Shown here: positions 18,263-26,991 of the stretch, one piece after another
Layout: each line of letters begins with the position of its first letter
How positions within the stretch are numbered: position 1 is the stretch's first letter
From: Bdellovibrio sp. ZAP7
GTDB lineage: Bacteria > Bdellovibrionota > Bdellovibrionia > Bdellovibrionales > Bdellovibrionaceae
Direction of reading: 5' to 3'
DNA length: 64,000 nucleotides
Assembly (NCBI RefSeq): GCF_006874645.1
Contig: NZ_CP030082.1
Location: forward strand, 806,001 to 870,000
Notes under the pieces: generated by a model
Database searches by the model: none
What the model saw: only the letters and a program-made list of their open reading frames with translations
What the model was told of the DNA's origin: nothing
Program-made: the position numbers and the translations under genes

Positions 18263-19181
18263 AAGTATCTGGGATTTCTTTTTTAAGCCTCAGCCTGTGG
18301 ATAACTTAGGTTTGATGCGGGTGTTGTTCGGGCTGCTGTTGCTGTTCAACTGGTACATGATTTGGAGCTATCTGGATGTGTTCTGGGGAGTGAATGGCTT
18401 GATCAGTCTGAAAACCTCAATGGAGTACGGCTCATCTATTCGTTTCAGCCTGTTTGATTTCATGCCGAATGATCCCCGCGTGCCGGCCTTGCTTGCCCTG
18501 GTGAATCTGGTCGCAGCCGTGGGAGTGACCTTAGGGATCTTTACTCGCACCTCGATGGTGTTGGCGTTTATGACGTTGTTGTCTTTCCAAAATAGAAACG
18601 ATTTTATTCTGAACAGTGGGGATATCGTTCTTCGGAATATTTTGTTTTTCATGATGTTCTCTGCGGCAGGGAAAGCTTATTCATTGGATCGCTGGTTTTA
18701 TAATCTGCGCTTTGGTAAATCGCAGGAACCGCTTATGGAGCGACCGTGGGCTTTACGTATGATTCAGATCCAATTTTGTGTGATCTATATCGCCACGGTC
18801 TTATTTAAAATCAAAGGCACGCATTGGGTGGATGGCACGGCTGTGTACATTGCCACGCGCTTGGAGGAGTTTGTTCGTGTTCCATTTCCATTGTTGAACA
18901 ATCTTGCCGTGATCAAGTTTATGACGTGGTCAACTTTGCTTGTTGAACTGGCGATGGGAACGCTGGTTTGGTTTAAAGATTTGCGTTATTGGGTTTTGTT
19001 GGCTGGCATAGGTTTGCATATTGGCATTGAACTTGTGATGAGTATACCAATGTTCGAATGGGTGATGGTGGTGACAATGCTTTCATTAGTAGATCCATGG
19101 GATGTAATAAAGATCGAAAGTAGATTGCGAATGGGGCTTTCAAGAATTCGATATCGTTTCGGTAAGTTAGAAACTACCTAG
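18240..19181 (+). CDS. HTTM-domain membrane protein
   Basis: This 313-residue polytopic protein has seven or so hydrophobic segments. 'LGLMRVLFGLLLLFNWYM', 'NDFILNSGDIVLRN', 'ILFFMMFSAAGKAYSLDRW' and 'YIATVLFKIKGTHWVDGTAVY' fit the HTTM (horizontally transferred transmembrane) domain related to vitamin K-dependent gamma-carboxylase. I placed the start at ATG 18240, with AGGGAAA upstream. A longer frame from 18099 has no support. It overlaps the preceding gene by 23 bases and ends just before an intrinsic terminator, so the pair is a self-contained transcript. The biochemical role of bacterial HTTM proteins is largely unknown. Confidence 0.82.
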   Translation: MKSATIIKSIWDFFFKPQPVDNLGLMRVLFGLLLLFNWYMIWSYLDVFWGVNGLISLKTSMEYGSSIRFSLFDFMPNDPRVPALLALVNLVAAVGVTLGIFTRTSMVLAFMTLLSFQNRNDFILNSGDIVLRNILFFMMFSAAGKAYSLDRWFYNLRFGKSQEPLMERPWALRMIQIQFCVIYIATVLFKIKGTHWVDGTAVYIATRLEEFVRVPFPLLNNLAVIKFMTWSTLLVELAMGTLVWFKDLRYWVLLAGIGLHIGIELVMSIPMFEWVMVVTMLSLVDPWDVIKIESRLRMGLSRIRYRFGKLETT

Positions 19182-19199
19182 AAAAAATATTTATTAAAT

Positions 19200-19234
19200 A
19201 AAAAGACCAAGCAGAAATGTTTGGTCTTTTTTTT
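19200..19234 (+). terminator. Intrinsic terminator after HTTM gene
   Basis: AAAAGACCAA (19201-19210) pairs with TTGGTCTTTT (19221-19230) around a 10-base loop, with a run of eight T. The remaining ~240 bases up to the collagen-like gene show no gene and presumably carry its promoter. Confidence 0.9.
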
Positions 19235-19477
19235 CATGAAATCCAAAGCTGAAGCTGTTCCTGAAAGTTCCGCAATTAATTAAATGGTGGAAAATTACAG
19301 ATAAGTTTCTATCCAACGATATGGCCTCCAAATAAAACTTTTCAGGAAATTTGCAGAATCTTGTGGGACACGCCGAATATTCACGGAAACTATGTGAGTC
19401 ATTTGATGCAGAGTTGACGCGATTTTGTGAGTGAAAAATAGAGAGAAGAGAGAACAAAGAACTTAAATGGAGGATGG

Positions 19478-22400
19478 ATGAGATCGCGTAAGAAGTTAGT
19501 TCTTGCTGCGGGAATTTCCCTTTTGGCGAATCCTACTTGGGCACAAATGGCGCAGTTACAAACTCCGCCAATCACGGCTCCAAAAATAAAACAGGGTGTG
19601 TTGAAAGAGAACAAAGTTTCCAAAGACAAGACAGGATCGGACAAAGTTGTCGGAGTAACACCTGATGGAAAAATTCGCATCGGTGTTCAAGAAGAAGAGT
19701 TTAGCGGAAATTCGAGTGGCGGCTCGAAGGGAGGCTTCGACAATAAAGGAAGTTCAGGATCGAAAGGATCATACGGCGGAGGAAGTGAACGCGGTGGATT
19801 CGGTTCCTACGGAGATAAAGGTTCTTCGGGCGAACACGGTGGCTTTGATAGCAAAGGTTCAAAAGGTTCCTTTGGTGACAAAGGGGATTATGGAAATCAT
19901 GGAACTGGTGGTTCCAAAGGTGATCTAGGGAATCGTGGCAACAGCGGTTCCAAAGGTGACTATGGCGATCGTGGAAACAGCGGTAGCAAAGGCGACTACG
20001 GCAATCGTGGCAATAGCACTTCAAAAGGTGACTATGGTGACCACGGTAATAGCGGTAGCAAAGGTGACTTAGGGAATCGTGGTAATAGCGGTTCTAAAGG
20101 TGACTATGGCGATCGCGGTAACAGCGGTAGCAAAGGTGATTACGGCAATCGCGGCAATAGCACTTCAAAGGGTGATTATGGTGACCACGGTAATAAAGGC
20201 GACAAAGGCGATTATGGCAATCGCGGTAACAGCTCTTCTAAAGGTGACTACGGCGATCGTGGTTCCAAAGGAGATAAAGGTGACCGTGGTGAGCATGGCG
20301 GCTTTGATAGTAAAGGCTCAAAAGGCGATCATGGTGATCGCGGCGAACGCGGTGAAAAAGGCAGCTACGGCGAGCACGGCTCTAAAGGTGACAAGGGCGA
20401 CAAAGGCGATCGCGGAGAACGCGGCAACTATGGCGAACATGGATCCAAAGGAGATAAAGGTGATCGTGGCGAGCGCGGCGAAAAAGGCAACTACGGCGAT
20501 CATGGCTCCAAAGGCGACAAAGGCGATCACGGCGAAAAAGGTGAGTGTGGTCATCGTTGCGGATCTTCTTCGTACGGAACTTCAACTTCATACGGAAGCT
20601 CAACATCTTATGGAACTTCAACGTACGGTGATACCAGTACTTATGGAACGTCATCTACTTATGGTGACACAAGTACGTCGACTGTAACTACTTCAACTGG
20701 AAATCCTGATACTTCCACAGGTCCTCGTGAAACGAGTACTTCGACAAGTTCAAGCTCTTCCAGCTCAAGTTCTTCATCTTCCTCATCATCGACGGAAAGC
20801 ACTTCCACTTCTACAAGTGAAAGCAGCTCTAGCTCTACTGGTGGTAAGAAAGAAGAGAAAAAGAACAGATTCAGAGCAAAATTGGAACCATTGTTCCACT
20901 TGGCTTTCGACTTTGGTTCTTACATCGTGAATTTGACTCCGCATGATGTTCCGCAACCAGCAGCGGTGGGTGTATCTTATGATCCGCCATCTCAGCAGAC
21001 GTTGAAAACGGGCGACTATCGTGACGGCTTCCAAAAAACTGTCTATGGCAGTATCGAAGTGGGTATCGGGGCGCAAGTTCGTTTCTGGTTCGACAATGCG
21101 ACAGGCCTGCTGGATTACTTCTGGGGCTTCGTGGGTGTCTTGCCAGTTGTAGGTAAAGAAACAGCTTCGACACGTTATGCGAGCACTTTAGATAAAGCAC
21201 GCGCCATGGGTGGTCGTTGGTCTGTTCCAAAAGATGCAACCGATCTTGATAAATGGGATGCTGGCGACAGTATCACGTACGTCAGTTACGGTGGCGTGAT
21301 CTTCTTGGCGAATGCTGGATTTGGTCCGGTAGGTATCGGTACTGCGAAATTAGCTCGCGGTTCCTGGGAAACTTACGTGGAAAAAGTCGGCGATCATATG
21401 GCTTACGTGAAAATGACAAGTGGTAAACTTGATAACTTGTCGATATTCACGAGTGTTTCCATTATGTCGATCGGTAAAAACTGGTTCAACTCTGCGGATG
21501 ATGGATTCTCCTATCTTTTTGATTTGAGCACAGAGACAGGTCGTAAAGCTTACGAAGATATGATTCGTGGTAACTCGTACGCATCTGAACAGCTTGCGAC
21601 GAAAAAACCTTTGAATCTGGTTGAGCTTGCGCCAGTGACGAAAGTTATGACTTTTAGAACTGTGTCGACAGGTCAAACTGTCAGCAAGGCGTTCGCGATT
21701 CCAATTATCTGGGACCGTGTGTTTAGTAAAGGTCGTGTACAGTCATTTACAACATCTGATTTGCACATCGAAAGAAACACAGCACGTGTACACTATGGTG
21801 TCTTTAATGAATCTGATGATTCTCGTTTCTGGTTTAAACACAGAGAAGAGGACTTCATGTTCACAGGCGCGAAATACTCGCTTGAAAACTGGGACAACAA
21901 AGAGCGCGTGACAGGTATGTTTGGTACATACAGCTTCGCGTTCCGACATGAAGCAAGTAACGACGACAGACTAAGAAAAGGTTTGAAAGAACTAGTTCGT
22001 AAAACCGGTTTGAAACGTTTGATGATCAATATCCCGGATAACTCGGCATTGGGTTATACAGGTGTTGAGTTCAACGCGAAAATGGGTGAAGAGAACACAA
22101 TGCGTCTGATGACACTCGCTCAAAGAATGTCTGAAGATCAGTTCACGGCACGCGGTTTGGCATTGCATGAAATCTATTTCAACAAGGGCGGCGATCCTTG
22201 GGATATCTGCAAACTGCCAGGTTGTGAAATGAAGCAGCGTAAAGCGACAATTTCGGGTATGTCGAAAATGTGGCGCGCACTTCAAGTCATGAGCAAAACG
22301 ATGACGGGCGATCCACGTGCATTTGCAACAGCTTACGGGCAGTTTGGTGAGGGAATGTCTACAAATCCATTCACGTTCCAATCGGCAGTTGCAATGGCGG

Positions 22401-22645
22401 GACCAGGAGTTCTTATCGACTTCCTTGTGGAAGGAACAAGAATTTCCATGTTCTACAAACAGTGGGTGACGGATGCAGACGGTATGTGGGTTCCTGCGGA
22501 GAAAATGCCGGATTCAGATTTGATTCCGAAGTTTGATCCAAGAACTCGCCACTCGAAAATCCGTGGTATCATTATTGGCAACAATCCGGGAGATATCATG
22601 CCTCATGATACGATTCCGTTGATGCAGCCAGTAGCGTTCCAATAG
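19478..22645 (+). CDS. Secreted collagen-like Gly-X-Y repeat protein
   Basis: This 1055-residue protein begins with a signal peptide ending near 'NPTWAQ' (residue 23). Residues about 75-145 are Gly/Ser-rich. Residues about 145-358 are Gly-X-Y triplets built of 12-residue units such as 'GSKGDYGDRGNS', with occasional Thr replacing a Gly. It contains two cysteines at the end of the triplet region ('GECGHRCG'), well placed to staple trimers. Residues about 360-460 are a Tyr/Ser/Thr-rich tract with a long Ser run. The final ~590 residues form a large domain I do not recognise, rich in aromatic residues and Gly, with 'CKLPGC' near residue 925. No anchor motif is visible. AATGGAGG precedes the ATG. 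A surface or secreted structural role is likely. Confidence 0.85.
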   Translation: MRSRKKLVLAAGISLLANPTWAQMAQLQTPPITAPKIKQGVLKENKVSKDKTGSDKVVGVTPDGKIRIGVQEEEFSGNSSGGSKGGFDNKGSSGSKGSYGGGSERGGFGSYGDKGSSGEHGGFDSKGSKGSFGDKGDYGNHGTGGSKGDLGNRGNSGSKGDYGDRGNSGSKGDYGNRGNSTSKGDYGDHGNSGSKGDLGNRGNSGSKGDYGDRGNSGSKGDYGNRGNSTSKGDYGDHGNKGDKGDYGNRGNSSSKGDYGDRGSKGDKGDRGEHGGFDSKGSKGDHGDRGERGEKGSYGEHGSKGDKGDKGDRGERGNYGEHGSKGDKGDRGERGEKGNYGDHGSKGDKGDHGEKGECGHRCGSSSYGTSTSYGSSTSYGTSTYGDTSTYGTSSTYGDTSTSTVTTSTGNPDTSTGPRETSTSTSSSSSSSSSSSSSSSTESTSTSTSESSSSSTGGKKEEKKNRFRAKLEPLFHLAFDFGSYIVNLTPHDVPQPAAVGVSYDPPSQQTLKTGDYRDGFQKTVYGSIEVGIGAQVRFWFDNATGLLDYFWGFVGVLPVVGKETASTRYASTLDKARAMGGRWSVPKDATDLDKWDAGDSITYVSYGGVIFLANAGFGPVGIGTAKLARGSWETYVEKVGDHMAYVKMTSGKLDNLSIFTSVSIMSIGKNWFNSADDGFSYLFDLSTETGRKAYEDMIRGNSYASEQLATKKPLNLVELAPVTKVMTFRTVSTGQTVSKAFAIPIIWDRVFSKGRVQSFTTSDLHIERNTARVHYGVFNESDDSRFWFKHREEDFMFTGAKYSLENWDNKERVTGMFGTYSFAFRHEASNDDRLRKGLKELVRKTGLKRLMINIPDNSALGYTGVEFNAKMGEENTMRLMTLAQRMSEDQFTARGLALHEIYFNKGGDPWDICKLPGCEMKQRKATISGMSKMWRALQVMSKTMTGDPRAFATAYGQFGEGMSTNPFTFQSAVAMAGPGVLIDFLVEGTRISMFYKQWVTDADGMWVPAEKMPDSDLIPKFDPRTRHSKIRGIIIGNNPGDIMPHDTIPLMQPVAFQ
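19910..20197 (+). repeat. Two 144-bp tandem repeats (each four 36-bp units)
   Basis: Within the collagen-like gene, 19910-20053 and 20054-20197 encode the same order of four 12-residue units (variants with Leu/Tyr, Asp/Asn, Arg/His at set positions). The last residue of the second copy differs. The copies differ mostly at third codon positions, so the duplication is not brand new or has been kept by selection on protein. Further, more diverged 36-bp and 9-bp units follow to about 20550. Confidence 0.9.
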
Positions 22646-22656
22646 CATCAGAAAAA

Positions 22657-22692
22657 GAAAAAGGCCGTTGAGAAATCAACGGCCTTTTTTAT
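22657..22692. terminator. Bidirectional intrinsic terminator
   Basis: AAAAAGGCCGTTG (22658-22670) pairs with CAACGGCCTTTTT (22677-22689) around a 6-base loop, with A and T tracts on the two sides. It serves the collagen-like gene and the convergent acyl-CoA dehydrogenase gene. Confidence 0.92.
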
Positions 22693-22709
22693 TTGAAAAA
22701 AATCAGTTT

Positions 22710-24260
22710 TTAAAGTTCGTGCTCGATCAGTAAGGCATCACTGATCAGATCTCCAGTCAAAAGCGCCAGGTATCGGGCGTTGCGTTCCCATTCTTCCGGG
22801 GCAGACTTTTGTAATTTGCCGATCAGTTGTTCAAACTCGTTCCATTTTTTCATAAATGCCGGTGCATTGTTTTTGTATGCCGTTGTCGATTTGAAGTATT
22901 CGATCACCACGGGCAATGATTGTTCTTTTTCAAATGCACGTAACATATCTAAGGAAAGAACGTTGGTTGTACCTTCCCAGATCGAGAATACTTGAGCATC
23001 GCGAATCAAACGCGGTAAGCCCGTGTCTTCGACGTAACCCGCGCCCCCGAACATCTCGACAACTTCACTTGAAATCGTAATGGCTTTTTTCGCTGTATAA
23101 AGTTTAAGAACCGGCGTCAATGTGCGAAGCAAAGTACGTTCTTTCGCGCTGATTTCACCGACTTCTTCTTTGCCCAGAAGGTGAGCGATGTGAAAACAAA
23201 ATACAAATGAGCGACGGAAGTCTTCTTCGAGCCAGCGCAAAGTTTCCTGATGAAGGGGATGATCGATCAAAAGTTTACCGAAGGCTTTACGTTTGTGGGA
23301 ATAGTTTTGTGCTAAGTCCAAAGCACGACGGGCGTGTCCGACAGCACACATCGAATTATATATGCGCGTGATGTTCAGAACGCTGGCGATCTTTTTAATG
23401 CCATCACCTTCGCCTCCCACTAAGCGGGCCGGAGTCCCTTGCAGACTCAATTCAGCAGTCGGCAAAGCCTTTGTGCCCAATTTATCTTTCAACCGATGGA
23501 TCTGAATATGGTTTAACTGGTTTTCGGCGTTACGAAGTTCCAAATAAAAAAGGCTTAAACCTTTGGATCCTGCAGCAGCGCCATCCGGGCGAGCCAACGT
23601 CAGAGCCATTTGTGAGGTCGTCGCGGAAGTAAACCACTTTGTTCCATGTAAAGAATGAGTCGCCCCAAAAGCGCTTTCACCCGTGAACGCGTGTGCATCT
23701 GTTGAGGTGCCGCTGACATCCGAGCCCCCAGTTCGTTCTGTCATCCATTGTCCCGCCGTCCAGAATGTTTTTGGATCCCGGCTGGTCAAATGGGGGAGTG
23801 CGCGATTTTTTAAATCAGGTGTTCCGTAAAGCTCAAGTGCGCGGGCTGCGCCATCTGTCATCGCCAAAGGGCATGAAAAAATTGCCGAGCTGGGAGAATA
23901 CAAATAAAGCAGAGCCATTTGATAAACACGTGAGAATGCTCCGTATTTTCTTTCGTAGGCCGTGGCAACGATGCCTTCTTCTGCCGCCATTTTTTCAAGA
24001 TTTTTCCAGCCCGAAGAGACGCGAATATCATCTATACGGCGCCCCCAAGGGTCGAAGGGCACATGCACCGGAGGGTAGGTTTCGGCCTCCAGCGCCCACT
24101 CCAGCATATCTGAAGCAGCTCTTTGACCCAAATGATCCAAATGAGGCAATGCTTGCTTCTGACATTCTGGTGGCAGAATTTTTTTCAAGAGTTTTTGAAG
24201 TGAAGCATCTGACTGAAACGTGTTCGTGAGGCTTGGCCCGTCTTGATAAAAGTTTTTCAT
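22710..24260 (-). CDS. AidB-like acyl-CoA dehydrogenase
   Basis: This 516-residue flavoprotein belongs to the acyl-CoA dehydrogenase superfamily, with features of the AidB branch. The FAD-contact motif 'MTERTGGSDVSG' lies near residue 171, and 'HGTKWFTSATTS' follows. The C-terminal helical domain has 'RKAFGKLLIDHPLHQETL', 'VEMFGGAGYVEDTGLPRLIRD' and 'IWEGTTNVL'. AidB in E. coli is linked to the alkylation response. Other members oxidise acyl-CoAs, and the substrate here cannot be told. It is transcribed alone and ends at the bidirectional terminator. Confidence 0.88.
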   Translation of the reverse strand: MKNFYQDGPSLTNTFQSDASLQKLLKKILPPECQKQALPHLDHLGQRAASDMLEWALEAETYPPVHVPFDPWGRRIDDIRVSSGWKNLEKMAAEEGIVATAYERKYGAFSRVYQMALLYLYSPSSAIFSCPLAMTDGAARALELYGTPDLKNRALPHLTSRDPKTFWTAGQWMTERTGGSDVSGTSTDAHAFTGESAFGATHSLHGTKWFTSATTSQMALTLARPDGAAAGSKGLSLFYLELRNAENQLNHIQIHRLKDKLGTKALPTAELSLQGTPARLVGGEGDGIKKIASVLNITRIYNSMCAVGHARRALDLAQNYSHKRKAFGKLLIDHPLHQETLRWLEEDFRRSFVFCFHIAHLLGKEEVGEISAKERTLLRTLTPVLKLYTAKKAITISSEVVEMFGGAGYVEDTGLPRLIRDAQVFSIWEGTTNVLSLDMLRAFEKEQSLPVVIEYFKSTTAYKNNAPAFMKKWNEFEQLIGKLQKSAPEEWERNARYLALLTGDLISDALLIEHEL

Positions 24261-24389
24261 GGTTTAAGTGTAGGCTTCTCTGGCGAGAGGCACAACCAAC
24301 AGTCGTTATTGGGTCTGTTTTTTTCAGAAAATAATTGCCGTTTGTCCTTGCAGTACATATACAGGGCCAACACTCATTCTGGAGGGGCC

Positions 24390-25277
24390 GTGTCACGTAA
24401 ACTACTATTGGGCTTATCACTTTTGGCAATCGCCGCTTGTACACCTAAAGCAAGCAACAACACTGCGGCCACTTCCGGCTCACGCATAATTAATGGGACT
24501 GAAGTCCAGGAATCTGACAGCATTTATAAGCACTTGGTTTCTGTTTACGCAGAAAACGAAGATGGCTCTGTCGGCATCTGCACAGGCACGTTGATCGGCC
24601 CGAACACGGTATTAACGGCGGCTCATTGTATCTCTACTAAAACTTCAAATCTTCGGGTGGTATTCGGTCTGAACATCGACGAAATTCTTTATGCTCGCGA
24701 ACCAGATATCAAAGATCTTTACCTGCACACGGTGAGTGACGTGAAAGTCCACCCGCAATGGAACTTTGAAAAGAACCAAGAGAAAGCATCAGACTGGCAT
24801 GACTTGGCTGTTTTGAGGTTCCGTGGAGCTTATCCAGAAGAATTCACTCCAGCAGAATTTCTTCAAGAAAATGACTTAGGTATTCTGCAGCCGGGCGTGA
24901 TGGCTTACGTTGCGGGTTATGGTGTTAACCAAGCTAGCTCTCGTGAAGTTGCGAAAGACGAAGTCGTGGGCTTCGATGAGGAAACTCTTTGTGATGACAA
25001 GGGTTGCATCGCTTTGAAATTCTCAGGGGATGGAACTTTACGTTGGACGATGGCGCCAATTTCTACGGTTGAAAACACGGAGCTTCGTTTGGACGAAAAG
25101 CTTTCTGGTACATGCGGTGGCGATTCGGGTGGACCCGCGTTCGTCGTGGTTGATGGCAAATTCTTATTCTTTGGTGTGACTAGCAGAGGCAGCCTTTTCT
25201 GTAACGAAGTGGGTGTTTACACGATCGCCTTGAAATTGAAAGACTGGTTGGGACCTGCAATTCAAAGCCTGAAATAG
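24390..25277 (+). CDS. Trypsin-like serine protease, lipoprotein
   Basis: This 295-residue protein starts at GTG 24390, with GGAGG 5 bases upstream. A lipobox 'AIAAC' gives a lipidated Cys at about residue 16. The S1 fold begins with the activation-like 'RIINGTEV'. The triad is His79 in 'TAAHC', Asp138 in 'HDLAVLRF' and Ser246 in 'CGGDSGGPAF'. The 'GTCGGDSGGP' Cys and the Cys in 'LFCNEV' suggest trypsin-like disulfides. A second S1 lipoprotein of the same plan lies at 37765-38583. Such proteases are common in predatory bacteria and could attack host or envelope proteins; this role is inference. A longer in-frame reading from 24243 is rejected. Confidence 0.92.
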   Translation: MSRKLLLGLSLLAIAACTPKASNNTAATSGSRIINGTEVQESDSIYKHLVSVYAENEDGSVGICTGTLIGPNTVLTAAHCISTKTSNLRVVFGLNIDEILYAREPDIKDLYLHTVSDVKVHPQWNFEKNQEKASDWHDLAVLRFRGAYPEEFTPAEFLQENDLGILQPGVMAYVAGYGVNQASSREVAKDEVVGFDEETLCDDKGCIALKFSGDGTLRWTMAPISTVENTELRLDEKLSGTCGGDSGGPAFVVVDGKFLFFGVTSRGSLFCNEVGVYTIALKLKDWLGPAIQSLK

Positions 25278-25357
25278 GTCAAAAAACACACTAAAAATAC
25301 AGTCTCGTTCTGAGACGTGACTGGTAAAATATGGCAGCTGTCGAGAAGTTGGCAGCG

Positions 25358-25385
25358 ATAAGGGGCTTCAATGGCCCCTTTATTC
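25358..25385 (+). terminator. Probable intrinsic terminator
   Basis: AAGGGGC (25360-25366) pairs with GCCCCTT (25374-25380) around a 7-base loop. The following T-tract is short, so strength is moderate. Confidence 0.6.
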
Positions 25386-25452
25386 ATCCTGGGGTGGGCA
25401 AGCTCCTTGCAAACTGTAAATAGTGAATTACAGAATTAAGTTGTGAGGATTT

Positions 25453-25755
25453 ATGAAATTAGTGAAACTATCAATCGCAGTTTGTTTAATGAGCGCAACA
25501 GCTATGGCCGGAGTTCAAGGTCGTATCACCACTAAGATCGATGCGCAAAAAGCACAGATCGAACTTCGCGGTGTAAAGGCGGGTGATAAAGTCACTTTGC
25601 TGGAAGAAGTGTGCGAAGGACCGAAAGTGAAATTGTGCCGCACTGAAAAAGTCGGCGTGGCGACTGTTTCTAAGGTTATCGACTCTGAGACTTCTGAAAT
25701 CAAAGTCGAAGGCCAACAACCTTTGAAAGACGGTCTTTTAATCGAAAAGCAATAG
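25453..25755 (+). CDS. Small exported beta-rich protein
   Basis: This is a 100-residue protein with a clean signal peptide ending 'ATAMA' (residue 19). The mature domain has short strands ('GRITTKIDAQKAQIELRG', 'KVTLLEEVC') and two Cys ('EVCEG', 'KLCRTEK') about 10 residues apart, a likely disulfide. GAGGA lies before the ATG. It ends 3 bases from the end of the convergent beta-barrel gene. I do not recognise the family. It resembles in size and plan the small exported protein at 17263-17517, but without clear sequence identity. Confidence 0.75.
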   Translation: MKLVKLSIAVCLMSATAMAGVQGRITTKIDAQKAQIELRGVKAGDKVTLLEEVCEGPKVKLCRTEKVGVATVSKVIDSETSEIKVEGQQPLKDGLLIEKQ

Positions 25756-25758
25756 TTT

Positions 25759-26841
25759 TTAGAAATGAGCGATGGCGCCTAACGTGATCAAATACAAATG
25801 ATCCGTTGGGGTGCCTTCACTGTTCGTCATAACTTCCTGATCCGCTTTATCCTGGCGGAATTCCAAATAAAGCTTCAGATGCTCAGACAGGTTGTACTTG
25901 TCTCCCACCGTCCAAACTTCCACTTTATCAGCACCCGAATAATAAGCCCCTAAAGTACCATTAATTCCGTCGAGTTCACCGGCACCCAGAATATTTTCGT
26001 AGCGTACTCCCAAGGTGTGTTTGCCCATCGTGTATCCCATTTGTGTGGACAAGGATTGTGCAAAGGTCAAAGTGCCACCGTCGGGTGTTTGCGTGCGGTT
26101 GTCATAAGAAATCGACCAGCTGAAATCATCACTGAACTTATAAGTTGTCCAGATATTCGTGGTTGATTTTTCAACGGCAGAACCTGTGACTGTGGTGGAG
26201 GCGTCTTTCCCTGCGTAGTATCCCGCAAACCATAAAAAGCGTCCCGAAATACCGGTGACAGACAGTTCCGTCGTTTTCGTAGAAACCAAGTCGTCGCCAA
26301 ATTGATTGTAGGCGCTGCGGTTGTAACTGCTTAGTGTGACTGCCAACCATTCACCAGGGTTGAATTTTAAACGAGCACCTTCGTTGTATCCAGGAACGAT
26401 ACCTTGGTAAGCGACTGTGTTTCCGTAAAGAATGTTTTCCACCTTCATCGCGGATTCAAAACCCAAAGTTGAACACAGGCGACCAAAACCAACAGACCAG
26501 GCAGGATCTATTTTGTAATAGATCTCCAATTGGTCCAAAGTGCCAAAATTGCTTTTCGTCGTACCGGACGGAGTCGTCAGCTCAATCGGCATATACATTA
26601 GACGGGCAAAAAATGATAAGTCCTGTGTTTCTTTCTTCAAGATCACTTGGGCACTATTAAATCGATACTGTTCATCGAGCGCTCCGGAAGATGCCGGGTA
26701 GGCGTTTTTTCCTGAGGATAAAAAGTTGTACTCAAAATCAGCTTCACCTTGAGCAGTAATCCCGGAAAGTACTTCTTCAGCTTTAGCAGCGAATGGCATG
26801 ATCAAACAAAATGTGGTTAATATCGCCGTTGTCTTTTTCAT
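25759..26841 (-). CDS. Outer-membrane beta-barrel protein (porin-like, BBP2-type)
   Basis: This 360-residue protein has a signal peptide ending 'AAKAEE' and then alternating amphipathic strands with many aromatic residues. It ends in a C-terminal Phe ('LITLGAIAHF'), the outer-membrane assembly signal. 'WSVGFGRLCSTLGFESAM' and 'GYNEGARLKF' resemble the putative beta-barrel porin-2 (OmpL-like) group. It may form a passive channel. The gene is divergent from the chemoreceptor gene and convergent with the small exported protein. Confidence 0.78.
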   Translation of the reverse strand: MKKTTAILTTFCLIMPFAAKAEEVLSGITAQGEADFEYNFLSSGKNAYPASSGALDEQYRFNSAQVILKKETQDLSFFARLMYMPIELTTPSGTTKSNFGTLDQLEIYYKIDPAWSVGFGRLCSTLGFESAMKVENILYGNTVAYQGIVPGYNEGARLKFNPGEWLAVTLSSYNRSAYNQFGDDLVSTKTTELSVTGISGRFLWFAGYYAGKDASTTVTGSAVEKSTTNIWTTYKFSDDFSWSISYDNRTQTPDGGTLTFAQSLSTQMGYTMGKHTLGVRYENILGAGELDGINGTLGAYYSGADKVEVWTVGDKYNLSEHLKLYLEFRQDKADQEVMTNSEGTPTDHLYLITLGAIAHF

Positions 26842-26932
26842 TGAGACTTTTATCGGGGGTTTCCGAGCTCACATTAAGGGGGCGAAAATATTTTAATACT
26901 CCGGATGTTAGGCTAGTTCGTCTCAATACTGC

Positions 26933-26959
26933 TCAACCTGCCTGTCAAGAAACCGATTA
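26933..26959 (+). promoter_or_regulatory. Possible sigma-28 (FliA)-type promoter
   Basis: TCAA (26933-26936) is separated by exactly 15 bases from ACCGATTA (26952-26959). This is close to the flagellar sigma consensus TAAA-N15-GCCGATAA. It lies 32 bases before the chemoreceptor ATG, and chemoreceptors are classic sigma-28 targets. The match is imperfect. Confidence 0.4.
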
Positions 26960-26991
26960 AGATCAAGAGTCCTAAATTTTTCGGGGTAATT

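Noticed and set aside
19910..20550. CRISPR-like periodic repeat
   Set aside because: The period of 36 bases is coding (12-residue Gly-X-Y units) and there are no unique spacers.
20079..20687. Long open frames in other frames across the collagen-like repeats
   Set aside because: They arise from the regular Gly-X-Y codon pattern and have no start signals. Their translations are low-complexity Ala/Val/Ile/Lys text.
24243..24389. Longer start of the first lipoprotein protease
   Set aside because: It would bury the lipobox signal peptide, and GGAGG precedes GTG 24390.
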